A stretch of 37,208 nucleotides of DNA from contig JAQNCM010000408.1 of the NCBI GenBank assembly GCA_029237615.1, positions 1 through 37,208 of the forward strand, written 5' to 3'. Origin of the DNA: Mucilaginibacter sp. (GTDB taxonomy: Bacteria > Bacteroidota > Bacteroidia > Sphingobacteriales > Sphingobacteriaceae). The notes beneath the pieces were generated by a model, which searched no databases, was not told where the DNA came from, and saw only the letters and a list, made by a program, of their open reading frames with translations. Shown here one piece after another: positions 27,079 through 37,208 of the stretch; the first letter of the stretch is position 1; each line of letters begins with the position of its first letter. A program made the translations under genes and the position numbers.

Positions 27079-27178
27079 ACCTCACCCCAACCACTCTCCG
27101 GTAGAGAGGGGCTTTAATGAAGAATTATTATTCATTATATTTAAAGTCCTCCCTACCGGGAAGGATTTAGGTGGGGTT
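27079..27178. repeat. Inverted pair of 'cctcaccccaacc...ctctcc..gagaggggctttaa' elements
   Basis: cctcaccccaaccactctccggtagagaggggctttaa and the reverse complement of ttaaagtcctccctaccgggaaggatttaggtggggt align closely. Confidence 0.75.
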
Positions 27179-28122
27179 TAATCCACCTTAAACAATTGGC
27201 TTATGGAGCCATGTTCATTTACGTTCATTATTGCTTTTGCAAACAATTCGGCCGTGCTTAATACTCTTATTTTGCTACCCGGTTGCTTAAGCGGTATAGT
27301 GTCAGTAACAATAAGTTCTGTTAACATAGAGTTCTCGATTGTTTCATAAGCATTGCCTGATAATACCGGGTGTGTACATACTGCACGTACACTACGGGCG
27401 CCACGCTCCATAATTAAACCGGCTGCTTTTGCCAGGGTGCCGGCGGTATCGCAAATGTCATCAATCAGCACAATGTCCTGATCGGTAACATCACCAATAA
27501 GGGTCATTGACTCAATCTCATTGGCACGTTTGCGGCGTTTATCACAAATTACCACTTCGGCATTAAAAAATTTTGCAAAAGAACGTGCCCTGTATGAACC
27601 CCCCATATCAGGCGAAGCGATAGTTAAACTACCCAACCCCAGGCTTTTTATATACGGAACAAATATTATGGATGCATCCAAATGATCAACCGGAATGTCA
27701 AAAAATCCCTGTATCTGTGCAGCGTGCAGGTCCATTGTCATAATACGGTTTATGCCGGCGGCTACCAGTATGTTTGCCACTAGTTTTGAACCAATGGCAA
27801 CACGTGGTTTATCTTTTCTGTCCTGCCGTGCTAATCCAAAATACGGGATAACCGCGGTTACATAATGGGCAGATGCACGTCGTGCGGCATCAGTCATCAT
27901 CAGTAATTCCATCAGGTTATCGGTAGGCGGGTTAGTGCTTTGGATTAAAAACACATCGCAACCGCGTACCGATTCATTAAAATGCGGTTGAAATTCTCCA
28001 TCACTGAAACGTGAAAGTACCACATCACCCAATTCCCTGCCATATGAATCAGCTATATTTGACGCCAGCACCCTGGTGCCTGAGCCTGCAAATAATTTAA
28101 CGGGGTTGAATTGTAACGGCAT
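27178..28122 (-). CDS. prs: Ribose-phosphate pyrophosphokinase
   Basis: KLFAGSGTRVLASNIADSYG, FSDGEFQPHFNESVRGCDVFLIQST, DLHAAQIQGFFDIPVDHL, VLIDDICDTAGTLAKAA. Confidence 0.98.
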   Translation of the reverse strand: MPLQFNPVKLFAGSGTRVLASNIADSYGRELGDVVLSRFSDGEFQPHFNESVRGCDVFLIQSTNPPTDNLMELLMMTDAARRASAHYVTAVIPYFGLARQDRKDKPRVAIGSKLVANILVAAGINRIMTMDLHAAQIQGFFDIPVDHLDASIIFVPYIKSLGLGSLTIASPDMGGSYRARSFAKFFNAEVVICDKRRKRANEIESMTLIGDVTDQDIVLIDDICDTAGTLAKAAGLIMERGARSVRAVCTHPVLSGNAYETIENSMLTELIVTDTIPLKQPGSKIRVLSTAELFAKAIMNVNEHGSISQLFKVD

Positions 28123-28310
28123 TTGTTTGATTCACGAATTACGAATTACGATTTTAGATTTTGTTTCGGCTAATAAAGCATTTTCCAAATCTGAAATCGT
28201 AATCTGAAATATTTCCGATATCCTGTCTGTATAAAAAGCAATTCGGATTTCGAATTTTAAAACCAGACCTAAATCCGAAATTGAAAATCCGAAATCCGAA
28301 ATATTCATTG

Positions 28311-28381
28311 TTGCCCGACCAGGATTCGAACCTAGACAAACGGTACCAAAAACCGTCGTACTACCATTATACTATCAGGCA
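28311..28381 (-). tRNA. tRNA-Gln(TTG)
   Basis: Minus: TGCCTGATAGTATAATGGTAGTACGACGGTTTTTGGTACCGTTTGTCTAGGTTCGAATCCTGGTCGGGCAA; anticodon loop TTTTGGT. Confidence 0.95.
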
Positions 28382-28665
28382 ATCTTGTTGGATTGTTATC
28401 CGTCCCAAAAAGGAATGCAAATATAGGACGTTTTTTTTAGTTCCCAAATCCTTTTTAAAAAAAGTAGCCCAATTTATATTGATGGCCGACGAGGCTTTTA
28501 TGAAATACTAATGTAAAGTTAGCGAGCACCGTTTACTATAAGCAACAATGGAATGCAGTTACAGGCGAAAACTATTACCGTTGCGTATAATTATTTAATA
28601 ACGACAGCAATAATAATATTCAGCTAAAATAAGAAAGATAATACGAATGGTGTGAAACTAACGGC

Positions 28666-29622
28666 TCAATCCTCAATCACTACGCCCATTGCACAGAATT
28701 TGTTGATTCGCTCTGTTACCAACTCATCAACGTTACGTTCTTTCAGCGCTTTTAAATCTTTCAGCAATTGTTTTTTAAGGGTAGCAGCCATGGCGATTGG
28801 GTCCTGATGGGCGCCGCCGAGCGGTTCTTTAATAACCCCGTCAATCAGCTTGTTCTTAAACATATCTGTAGAAGTGAGTTTTAGCATTTCCGCTGCTCTT
28901 TCTTTTTGCTCCCATGTTTTAAAAAGGATAGTAGAGCAATTCTCCGGAGAGATAACCGAATACCATGAGTTTTCGAGCATCATTACTTTATCGCCAATAG
29001 CAATGCCCAACGCACCGCCTGATGCACCTTCGCCAATAACCACGCATATTACCGGCACCTTAAGGATAGCCATTTCCAGTAAATTACGTGCAATTGCTTC
29101 GCCCTGGCCACGCTCTTCTGCTTCTAAACCAGGAAATGCGCCCGGTGTGTCGATCAGGGTAATTACCGGTTTATTGAATTTTTCTGCTAGTTTCATTAGC
29201 CGTAAAGCCTTGCGGTATCCCTCAGGATTAGGCATGCCAAAATTACGATACTGGCGCTCTTTAGTATTGCGACCTTTTTGATGGCCGATAAACATAGCGG
29301 TATGGCCATTAATAGCACCAAACCCACCAACTATCGCTTTGTCGTCTCCAACGGTTCTGTCGCCGTGTAATTCGATAAAATTATCGCACATCAGTTCTAT
29401 ATATTGAAGGGTATATGGCCTTTCGGGATGACGTGCTATCTGAACTTTTTGCCAGCCGGTAAGGTTGGCATATATTTCGTGACGGGTGGTCTCTAACTTG
29501 TTTTCAAGTTCAGCAACCGTTGCCGACATATCCAGCTTGTTTTTGTCTTCAACCTGTTTAACCTTTTCAATCTGCTGCTGCAGATCGGCAAGGGGCTTTT
29601 CAAAGTCAAAAGTAATCTTCAT
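28666..29622 (-). CDS. accA: Acetyl-CoA carboxylase carboxyltransferase subunit alpha
   Basis: [17 protein letters not shown]..., [45 protein letters not shown]. Confidence 0.98.
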   Translation of the reverse strand: MKITFDFEKPLADLQQQIEKVKQVEDKNKLDMSATVAELENKLETTRHEIYANLTGWQKVQIARHPERPYTLQYIELMCDNFIELHGDRTVGDDKAIVGGFGAINGHTAMFIGHQKGRNTKERQYRNFGMPNPEGYRKALRLMKLAEKFNKPVITLIDTPGAFPGLEAEERGQGEAIARNLLEMAILKVPVICVVIGEGASGGALGIAIGDKVMMLENSWYSVISPENCSTILFKTWEQKERAAEMLKLTSTDMFKNKLIDGVIKEPLGGAHQDPIAMAATLKKQLLKDLKALKERNVDELVTERINKFCAMGVVIED

Positions 29623-29671
29623 ACACTCGCTTATTAGGGGCCGCTAAATTAACTAAATCAAACGGCATTTT

Positions 29672-30172
29672 TTAATCAGCTTTTTCTAAAGCCTCAAACC
29701 TGGTAATTTGTTGCGATGTTAGTATTGTACGCGTAACAAGGCAAGCCTGTAAAATAACGTTTCTGAGCTCTCCCTGGTACAATCCGTACCTGTTAGTGTA
29801 AAATATAAGCGAACCGTTATTTAATATATGATATTTAAAAATACTGTCCAGCACCCGCTCATTTTTGATAATGATCAAACCCATTTCCAACTTTTTTCGG
29901 CGTAGTTCTTTATTAATTACATCAAGCCTGTCAATTTGAACCGGACTAAGTCCCAGTTCTTTTTTAAATTTTATCACCTTATCCGGCGATGGATAATGAT
30001 TGAGTTCACCAGCCAGCGCCATATTATATAAATCCTCTCCCTTTATAAGTGCCGTGTATTGCGTATCACTCATTGTTTTAAGCGGCGAATGTATAATAGT
30101 GCTGTCTGTTGTTTGTGCGCACACCTTATTAAAAAACGACACGAAAAAAATGGCAAATAACAGTTTTTTCAT
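29672..30172 (-). CDS. Secreted hypothetical protein
   Basis: Signal peptide MKKLLFAIFFVSFFNKVCAQ at 30172 (track start 30250 is likely early). Confidence 0.65.
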   Translation of the reverse strand: MKKLLFAIFFVSFFNKVCAQTTDSTIIHSPLKTMSDTQYTALIKGEDLYNMALAGELNHYPSPDKVIKFKKELGLSPVQIDRLDVINKELRRKKLEMGLIIIKNERVLDSIFKYHILNNGSLIFYTNRYGLYQGELRNVILQACLVTRTILTSQQITRFEALEKAD

Positions 30173-30300
30173 AAATGTTTGATCAAAGTTAATCAAGGCG
30201 GTCCTTCTTCGGATTTCCCCGGTAGCACTAAACCGCTCTCTGTTCTTCAAACATAAATAAACAACTCAGAAATACGCAGAATGTTCAAAAACCTTTTACT

Positions 30301-32016
30301 TTAATTACCAATTCTTTTCAATGTAAAATAGAACCTGCTGCCCTCACCAATTTCACTTTCAACACCTATTTTGCCGGCCTGAGCCTCAATAAAGTCCTTT
30401 GCTATCGCCAGTCCCAAGCCAGTGCCGGTTTGTTCGGCGGTTGCACCGGGGATTTTAAAATACCTTTCAAATATTCTTGATAAATATTTTTGATCTATTC
30501 CCCGGCCATGGTCCCTTACCGAAAACTCTATGTCGTCGGCCGTATAAATCTTCACTTTAAGATCAACAACTGACTTTTCATGACTGTATTTTATAGCATT
30601 TGAAAGCAGGTTGATCAAAACCCAGGTAGTTTTGTCCAGGTCGGCCTGCACATCCGGAAGTTTTTCATCACACTGTACATTGATGGTTACCTGCTTTTGA
30701 TCGGCGGTAGTTTTTAAAGCTTTTACAGCATAGTCAACAATATTTTTAGGATGTGTGCTGCCAAAGTTGAGTTGCAGCTTTCCGGTTTCAACTTGTGCCA
30801 TATCCAAAAGTTCGCCAGTAATTTGCAGCAGCCTGCGGGCGTCTTCATCAATATTCTCCAATAATTGCTTTTGCTCGGTATTTACCGCACCTATCCGGCT
30901 ATCTTCTAACAATTTCAGGCTCATCTTTATGGAAGAGATCGGCGTTTTTAATTCGTGTGATATGGTAGCTATAAAATTGGTTTTTGCATCATCCAGCTGT
31001 TGGAATTCAGTAATATTTTTTAATATGATCACACTGCCAATAACTTTGTCCTTACTGGTTACCGACAATACTTCTTTGGTATAATAGCTTTCCCGGTTAT
31101 CCGCATAAATTTTCATTTTAGCCTGATCGTTCACCAATAAATTACGTAAAAGGTCATTTTCCATTGAAATATCAGGAGCATATCTGCCGGTAAGACTTTC
31201 CTCTGGCATGCCAATCAGCGTACAGGCTACCTCATTGGCAAAAATGATAAACGATTTTTCATCAAGCCCCAAAATGGCATCATGCATGGAGTTTATGATC
31301 GTTTCGATGCGTTTTTTTTCAAATAATATACTGGCAAGGTTACTGTTTTCGTATTCATCCAGCTTTTTTGTCATGGTATTAAATGCTTGGCCAAGCTCTC
31401 CAAATTCATCGTTCGATTTAAAATCCAGTTGCTGATGGTAATTACGCTTGGATACCTCTTTTATACGTTCGGTTAATTCCTTAATAGGGTTGGCAATATA
31501 ACCCGGAAAATTTACCGTAAAACTAAATGCCACTAAAAACAGGAATGACCCCACAAGCGCTACCAGTAATGTTGCATCGTCGGCTGTTTTTTTAGCGGTA
31601 GCATATTTGTGTTCAATGGCATTCATGTTCAGCTGCATAATGCCGTATAATAGCCTTTTAATGTCACTATGCAACTGCACTGCTTTCGCTTCATCGTCAT
31701 GTAATGCTTTAAGTGAATTGAATTTTGTGCGTAAGGAGCCGGTAAGTTGCTGTTCGCCATGTTCAGTGATATTATGTTCCTGTTTTACCAGGTTTTCTTC
31801 TATCATTCCAGTTTGCTGACGGCTTAACAAACCAGGGCTTGCATCCAATGAAGTACCTATGTTTTTTGTATACTGAACAGATTTATAGTTGTCTTTCAAT
31901 ATATCGCGGGCATCGGCAGAAAGGCGGGTAAGAAAATAGATCGATAATCCGCAGCATACGAATGCCAGAAAAAACAGAAAGCTAAAACCGGCACGGAGTT
32001 TATTTTTGATAGTCAT
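30301..32016 (-). CDS. HAMP-PAS sensor histidine kinase (kdp locus)
   Basis: Two TM helices, HAMP, PAS, FIATISHELKTPISSIKMSL H-box, RDHGRGIDQKYLSRIFERYFK and GTGLGLAIAKDFIE. Confidence 0.95.
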   Translation of the reverse strand: MTIKNKLRAGFSFLFFLAFVCCGLSIYFLTRLSADARDILKDNYKSVQYTKNIGTSLDASPGLLSRQQTGMIEENLVKQEHNITEHGEQQLTGSLRTKFNSLKALHDDEAKAVQLHSDIKRLLYGIMQLNMNAIEHKYATAKKTADDATLLVALVGSFLFLVAFSFTVNFPGYIANPIKELTERIKEVSKRNYHQQLDFKSNDEFGELGQAFNTMTKKLDEYENSNLASILFEKKRIETIINSMHDAILGLDEKSFIIFANEVACTLIGMPEESLTGRYAPDISMENDLLRNLLVNDQAKMKIYADNRESYYTKEVLSVTSKDKVIGSVIILKNITEFQQLDDAKTNFIATISHELKTPISSIKMSLKLLEDSRIGAVNTEQKQLLENIDEDARRLLQITGELLDMAQVETGKLQLNFGSTHPKNIVDYAVKALKTTADQKQVTINVQCDEKLPDVQADLDKTTWVLINLLSNAIKYSHEKSVVDLKVKIYTADDIEFSVRDHGRGIDQKYLSRIFERYFKIPGATAEQTGTGLGLAIAKDFIEAQAGKIGVESEIGEGSRFYFTLKRIGN

Positions 32017-33149
32017 TATGATAGTATTACAAGGTCAATATGAGTTTGTGACATCTTATTTAATAATTGTGTAAAAACAGCCGTTTTCATTACCAGCTGA
32101 TAAAACTTAAAGTGTGGCTTGCCAAGACAGATAGTGGTAATATCATACTTCTCTGCCGTCTCCCAAATTGTTTTGGCAATATTATCACTTTTTACCTTCA
32201 AAACTTCGCCGCCTAATTGTGTAGCTAATTTCATATTATTTATAAGATGCCGCTGGGAGGCAAGATTTATTTTATCGCTGCTTTCGTTGGAAGTTTGCAC
32301 GTACAACAAATACCATTTGGACCGGTAATAACTTGCTAATCTTGCTGTTTTACGTATGATTATTTTTGCTGATGCTTCATTGGTGCTGATGCAGGCTAAG
32401 AATAATTCTGGTCGCAGCTTAATGGTTTTTGGTATTTCGTTGTCTATTTTGCGTTCAACCTGGTTTGCAACCTCTCTTAACGCCAGCTCCCTTAGTTGCA
32501 GGATCCTTTCAGTTTGAAAAAAGTTATTTAATGCCGTCGGGATCTTTTTCCCGTCATATATTTTGCCCTCCTTTAGCCGGTCAATAAGCTCATCGGCGGT
32601 CATATCAATATTAACTACTTCATCCGCCATTTGTAAAACACTGTCCGGAATCCGTTCATTGATTGCTGTGCCTGTTATTTTCTCTACTTCTTCATTTAAA
32701 CTTTCAATATGCTGAATGTTTATGGCACTGATCACATTTATGCCTGCATTTAAAATATCCAATACATCCTGCCAGCGCTTTTCGTTCGGGCTGCCTTCAA
32801 TGTTGGTATGCGCAAGTTCGTCCACTACCACCACTTCCGGATGCAGGTTAATAATCGCTTTCAGGTCCATCTCCTCCAACTCCTTTCCTTTATAAAAAAG
32901 CTTCCGGCGGGGTATTACCGGTAATCCTGTCAACAAGGCTTCAGTCTCCTTACGCTTATGCGTTTCAATATAACCTATCTTTACGTCAATGCCGTTACGC
33001 AACAATGCATGTGTTTCCAGCAGCATCCGGTAGCTTTTCCCCACACCGGCACTCATGCCAATATAAATCTTAAACTTACCACGCCTTGAACGTTTAATCA
33101 GCTCAAGAAAATGGCCAACCGACTGCTCTTTATTATTTTCGTCACTCAT
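32016..33149 (-). CDS. kdpD: KdpD N-terminal sensor domain protein (KdpD plus Usp-like), lacking the kinase module
   Basis: GKFKIYIGMSAGVGKSYRMLLETHALLRNGIDVKIGYIETHKRKETEALL; VVVDELAHTNIEGSPNEKRWQDV; ends before any HK domain. Confidence 0.93.
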   Translation of the reverse strand: MSDENNKEQSVGHFLELIKRSRRGKFKIYIGMSAGVGKSYRMLLETHALLRNGIDVKIGYIETHKRKETEALLTGLPVIPRRKLFYKGKELEEMDLKAIINLHPEVVVVDELAHTNIEGSPNEKRWQDVLDILNAGINVISAINIQHIESLNEEVEKITGTAINERIPDSVLQMADEVVNIDMTADELIDRLKEGKIYDGKKIPTALNNFFQTERILQLRELALREVANQVERKIDNEIPKTIKLRPELFLACISTNEASAKIIIRKTARLASYYRSKWYLLYVQTSNESSDKINLASQRHLINNMKLATQLGGEVLKVKSDNIAKTIWETAEKYDITTICLGKPHFKFYQLVMKTAVFTQLLNKMSQTHIDLVILS

Positions 33150-33254
33150 TATATTAAGTTAAGGGTTGAATTGGTAAGACTAAATTTAATAACTTAATCC
33201 CTTTATTAACCTGATCAACCATTCACTAAATCAACTAATTCCATAAAACCTTTT

Positions 33255-33281
33255 AAAGGGGATGCAAAAGCATCCCCTTTT
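33255..33281 (-). terminator. Hairpin terminator between 33390-33977 and kdpD
   Basis: aaaggggatgc-aaaa-gcatccccttt. Confidence 0.75.
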
Positions 33282-33389
33282 CACGCGAACTTCAATCAAA
33301 CCAAACTTATAATTAACAAACAATAATTAATTATAATAAAAAATAGCCCGCGCTTATCTTTACCACTGTTATTAAACTGTGGTGTAGTA

Positions 33390-33977
33390 TTATTTTAAAC
33401 TTTCCGCGTATAATTCTTTTATTTTATACTCGTTTGCTTCATTGTCGTAAGCATCCAGTTTTAAATTGGTTTTAGCCGCAACCTCAACCATGTACCTGAA
33501 TTTTGCATTTTTAGGGAAAGCTTTCGCTATGTTTTCAGATGTAAGGGGAAGTATTTTATCATCGGTTTTCTTACTGAAATAATACACCCTGGTTGGTTTT
33601 GGACCCTTACCTTGCTGGATTAATTTATCATAACTATAAATGTAAAAAGCTGTAGTATCAATTACCTGGAAAGCTTTATTTTCATAAAAGCGGTAATCGT
33701 TACCATTGCTGTCATGATATCCAAACAATCCACTCTTTGGTATCATTGTTTTTTTACCATTGCTGATAACCGTTACCTTATTCATTCCTATAAATTCATG
33801 AATAAGTAGTTTGTTACCGTTGGGGTTAGTTTTATCTGCTGTGTAACTTAGTTTATGGTTCAAATAATCATTGTAAGTTAAGTATAACCCTGTTGATTGT
33901 TTTTGGGCATTTGATATCTCAACAAATCCAAATGTTAATGCGATGACCGTAATCATCCTGAAATTAAACGTTTTCAT
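33390..33977 (-). CDS. Secreted hypothetical protein
   Basis: 195 aa ORF with N-terminal hydrophobic signal (MITVIALTFGFVEISNAQ). Confidence 0.7.
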   Translation of the reverse strand: MKTFNFRMITVIALTFGFVEISNAQKQSTGLYLTYNDYLNHKLSYTADKTNPNGNKLLIHEFIGMNKVTVISNGKKTMIPKSGLFGYHDSNGNDYRFYENKAFQVIDTTAFYIYSYDKLIQQGKGPKPTRVYYFSKKTDDKILPLTSENIAKAFPKNAKFRYMVEVAAKTNLKLDAYDNEANEYKIKELYAESLK

Positions 33978-34042
33978 TGCTATAATTATTAATTTATTGT
34001 TTATTGCGGCGACTACATTACGCAGCCGCCGTAATGTTTTTA

Positions 34043-35374
34043 TTAAAAGCGAACTATTAAATCCATAGCTGCTGTATACTGATCTTTTTTAGAGCCATTG
34101 TCATACGGGGTAATTCCGTTGGCATAGGCGCGTTCGTATCTTATTTCAGGGCGTATCCTGATATAGTTGTTAAAATAATGTACAAAACCTATGGTGTGAC
34201 TTGAATACAAAGTTGCATAACCTGTTCTTCCGGCTTGCGGATCGTTTAAAAAGTCTGTACGGATTGAAAAGTAATCCTTAGGGGATGTCAGTATCTGGAA
34301 ATAGTTAACAAATCCCTGGGCATATTCGGTTCCCGGGATTAGGTTTCCGGGGCCTACACCCGTTAAAAATGGTTGTGCAGGGCCATTAATTACTGAACCG
34401 CCGGTTAATGCGTGATATTGCCACAAATAATAGGCTTCTGTCATCATGTGTAATGTTTCATTGAATTTAATACCCCAGGTCATTACAAGCATCTGCAGGT
34501 TATCATGCTGCTGGGTGTAATTTCCATTTCCCAGGGAGTTAATACCGCCATAAAGGGAGTTTTTATTATCTTTAGATACCCAGCGGGCCATTAATAATCC
34601 GTTCAATTGCGCCGAGTGGCTCCATGGAGCCATATCATTGCCTGCATGTACGCCAGCTTCCAGCTGCCAGTAAGAGCCAAGTTTAAAAGTTGCCTGCGCA
34701 CCGGTAAATGTGTAAGGGTCAACAGTAAACATTAATGAATGGGAGTACAGGTAATTGTCGGTTGCCCATTGTGCTTCAATATCGGCTGGAGAAATAAAGC
34801 GGCCCACTTTTAAAAGCATTCCATCTGCAATTTTAGGAAAATATATCAAGCCGTATATTTCAGCCGGGTCAACGCCGTATTTTTTGTTATGGCTTAGCAA
34901 TTGATCACTAAAATATCCTTTTCCGGTAGTGTAGCGATAATCGGTTCCAAAAATCGTGGTCAGCAAAAAGCCTGCAGAAATATGATCTGTCTGAACTGTG
35001 TTGGGTTGTAATTCCAGCTTTAATCCCAATTGGTCAAGCACTACATTATTTGGGACTAAATCATAAGAGGTAGGTGCATTTGAATGTTTGGATGAGCTAA
35101 TATTAGCGCCAGGATCTATCCAGCCATAAAACCTGAACCTTGTCTTAGTTAATCCTAATGCTTTTTGCAAAGGATATATAGGCGCTGTAGCATCAGTTCC
35201 TACAAGCGGTGCTCCATCCCAATCAGAAGTTGGAAACGGCAGGCTTGGCAACGGAGAAGGTAAGGACCGTGCAACGGTATCTTTCTTCATTTTAACTTTG
35301 GTAGTATCTTGTTCTGCGTGTACATTTATTGCAATAGTTGCCACGGCCGCTATTGTTAGTAATAGAGATTTCAT
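34043..35374 (-). CDS. Outer membrane beta-barrel porin (OmpL/bbp2-like)
   Basis: Signal peptide; RFYGWIDPGANISSSKHSNAPTSYDLVPNNVVLDQLGLKLE; IRPEIRYERAYANG...YTAAMDLIVRF barrel end. Confidence 0.85.
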   Translation of the reverse strand: MKSLLLTIAAVATIAINVHAEQDTTKVKMKKDTVARSLPSPLPSLPFPTSDWDGAPLVGTDATAPIYPLQKALGLTKTRFRFYGWIDPGANISSSKHSNAPTSYDLVPNNVVLDQLGLKLELQPNTVQTDHISAGFLLTTIFGTDYRYTTGKGYFSDQLLSHNKKYGVDPAEIYGLIYFPKIADGMLLKVGRFISPADIEAQWATDNYLYSHSLMFTVDPYTFTGAQATFKLGSYWQLEAGVHAGNDMAPWSHSAQLNGLLMARWVSKDNKNSLYGGINSLGNGNYTQQHDNLQMLVMTWGIKFNETLHMMTEAYYLWQYHALTGGSVINGPAQPFLTGVGPGNLIPGTEYAQGFVNYFQILTSPKDYFSIRTDFLNDPQAGRTGYATLYSSHTIGFVHYFNNYIRIRPEIRYERAYANGITPYDNGSKKDQYTAAMDLIVRF

Positions 35375-35538
35375 TTTGTGTGAGTTATTTGTGTTATCTG
35401 GTTAGCTGTGGCGGTTATTCAAGTTGATGGAGATGGAGTCACTATTTACTTTTCGTCAGATCTTATTTTTTCAACTTTTTCAACTGTCTGTTTGCTTAAC
35501 TAAACAACGGGTTACATAAATAATAGGAGGATTTGTGT

Positions 35539-36105
35539 TTACTTTTTTAGTTCTTCTAAAGCCACGTTCAATTTTAAAACGTTCACTTTTGGCGGACCAA
35601 ATAAGCCCAGCAATGGCTGTTCTGTATTGTTATCAATTATTTTATATACCTGTGTTACCGGTATACCACGCACTTTAGCAATACGCGGTACCTGTATTTT
35701 TGCGCCTGCGGGAGACAGGTCAGGATCCAGCCCGCTACCGGAAGCGGTAACTAGTTCGGCAGGTATTTCTTCGCGTTTTACATCGGGGTTGTGCTTTAAA
35801 AATGTATCGATACGGGCTTTAACGTCTTTCAGATAATCTGCATTTGAAGGGCCCTTGTTTGAGCCTGCGCCTGCATCTGCCTGATAATTAGCAGCAGACG
35901 GGCGGGACCAGAAATATTCGTCTTTTGTAAATTTCTGACCCTCGTTGGCATAGCCAACTACGTGGCCTTTATATTCAATGGTTTCACCATCTCCATGTCC
36001 TGGTGTAAACTTTCCGATGCCTGCTATTACCAGCGGGTACAGGCCCGATAAAATCACTAACAATATGACTGATATTTTTAGGGATGGCAATAAATACGTT
36101 TTCAT
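35539..36105 (-). CDS. kdpC: K+-transporting ATPase subunit C
   Basis: MKTYLLPSLKISVILLVILSGLYPLVIAGIGK; FWSRPSAANYQADAGAGSNKGPSN; SGSGLDPDLSPAGAKIQVPRIAKVRG. Start at 36105 preferred over 36180. Confidence 0.97.
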   Translation of the reverse strand: MKTYLLPSLKISVILLVILSGLYPLVIAGIGKFTPGHGDGETIEYKGHVVGYANEGQKFTKDEYFWSRPSAANYQADAGAGSNKGPSNADYLKDVKARIDTFLKHNPDVKREEIPAELVTASGSGLDPDLSPAGAKIQVPRIAKVRGIPVTQVYKIIDNNTEQPLLGLFGPPKVNVLKLNVALEELKK

Positions 36106-36214
36106 TTTATTTAAGATTTGAGATGTTAGATATAAGATATGAGATTGGGATTTTGTCAGAGTTTTGATGTTTTGTCTCAAATCTCATTTCTCAATATTCA
36201 CATCTATTGTTTAA

Positions 36215-37208
36215 TTAGATTAAAATGCCGACCACAAGATCGATTAATTTGATGCCTATAAAGGGTATTATAACACCGCCAAGGCCGTAGATCAACAGGT
36301 TACGGCGCAATAATGCGCTTGCTCCAATCGGCTTATATTCAACGCCCCGTAATGCCAGGGGTATCAGCATTGGTATAATAATGGCATTAAATATTACTGC
36401 GGACAGGATAGCCGATTGCGGGCTGTGCAGATCCATAATATTCAAGGCCCTTAAAGCGGGTATGGAAACCATAAACAAAGCCGGAACGATAGCAAAATAC
36501 TTTGCAACGTCATTAGCGATAGAGAACGTGGTTAAAGTACCGCGCGTCATTAGTAACTGTTTGCCGATTTCTACAATTTCAATCAGCTTGGTAGGGTCGT
36601 TATCCAGGTCAACCATGTTGCCTGCTTCTTTAGCAGCCTGTGTACCGCTGTTCATGGCTACACCTACATCAGCCTGTGCCAGTGCAGGGGCATCGTTTGT
36701 ACCATCGCCCATCATAGCTACCAGCTTACCGCCTTGCTGCTCTTTTTTAATGTAGTTCATCTTATCTTCGGGCTTTGCCTCGGCAATAAAATCATCTACA
36801 CCGGCTTTGTTGGCAATAAATTTGGCAGTTAACGGGTTGTCACCAGTTACCATAACGGTTTTTACACCCATCTTGCGCAGGCGTTCAAAACGTTCGGCAA
36901 TACCGGGTTTTATAATATCTTGCAACTCTATAACTCCCAGTATCTTTTCATTTTGTGATACCACTAATGGAGTACCGCCGTTCGATGCAATAACTTTTAC
37001 ATTTTCTTCAACATCGGCAGGAAATGTATTGCCAGCTTTAATGGAAATGTTGCGGATTGAATCAAAAGCGCCTTTGCGGATACGTAGTCCGCCAGGAGTA
37101 TCTAAACCGCTTGAACGGGTTTCGGCAGTGAATTTGATAAATGCTGAACCTTCAGGAACTTTAACCGATACTTTGGTTTTACCTTGTTCGCCCAATTCAA
37201 CAATTGAT
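36215..37208 (-). CDS. kdpB: K+-transporting ATPase subunit B, C-terminal part (truncated at window edge)
   Basis: [91 protein letters not shown]. Confidence 0.97.
   Translation of the reverse strand, partial: SIVELGEQGKTKVSVKVPEGSAFIKFTAETRSSGLDTPGGLRIRKGAFDSIRNISIKAGNTFPADVEENVKVIASNGGTPLVVSQNEKILGVIELQDIIKPGIAERFERLRKMGVKTVMVTGDNPLTAKFIANKAGVDDFIAEAKPEDKMNYIKKEQQGGKLVAMMGDGTNDAPALAQADVGVAMNSGTQAAKEAGNMVDLDNDPTKLIEIVEIGKQLLMTRGTLTTFSIANDVAKYFAIVPALFMVSIPALRALNIMDLHSPQSAILSAVIFNAIIIPMLIPLALRGVEYKPIGASALLRRNLLIYGLGGVIIPFIGIKLIDLVVGILI

Noticed and set aside
28154-28339. 61-aa minus-strand ORF
   Set aside because: Overlaps tRNA-Gln and consists of the aatccgaaat repeat words; translation is low complexity.
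1-37208. CRISPR array
   Set aside because: No regularly spaced direct repeats with unique spacers seen; repeated intergenic words are degenerate and irregular.
1-37208. CBASS, retron, restriction-modification or toxin-antitoxin locus of known type
   Set aside because: No nucleotidyltransferase cyclase, reverse transcriptase, methyltransferase or recognised TA pair identified; patatin and SLATT-like proteins alone are insufficient.

Overview
A Bacteroidetes (Sphingobacteriales-like) chromosomal window in two parts. Positions ~1-13,370 look like an accessory island abutting the 3' end of a tRNA-Asn(GTT) gene (13373-13446, minus). It is visibly more GC-rich than the rest in its core (about 1.2-12.3 kb). 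It encodes a tightly packed set of leaderless hydrolases and membrane proteins: a patatin-like acyl hydrolase with an internal TM hairpin, a gluzincin-type metallopeptidase, a metallo-beta-lactamase-fold hydrolase, two TM-anchored proteins, a SLATT/DUF4231-like multi-TM protein, a secreted barrel-like protein, and an ECF sigma factor with an unusual N-terminal domain, coupled to a putative nuclease-fold ORF. This block is the best candidate for an undescribed, possibly conflict/defence-type system. Positions ~13.6-37.2 kb look like ordinary chromosome: a frameshifted DUF5655 gene, AlkB, SGNH esterase, DUF3606-LigD, M1 peptidase, a TonB-dependent-receptor-like barrel, pth, rplY, prs, tRNA-Gln(TTG), accA, and a kdp locus (split KdpD/histidine kinase, porin, kdpC, partial kdpB). 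I also report several strong hairpins and terminators, a His/Asp-rich lipoprotein missing from the ORF track, and degenerate intergenic repeats. All family calls are from motif recognition; no searches were run.
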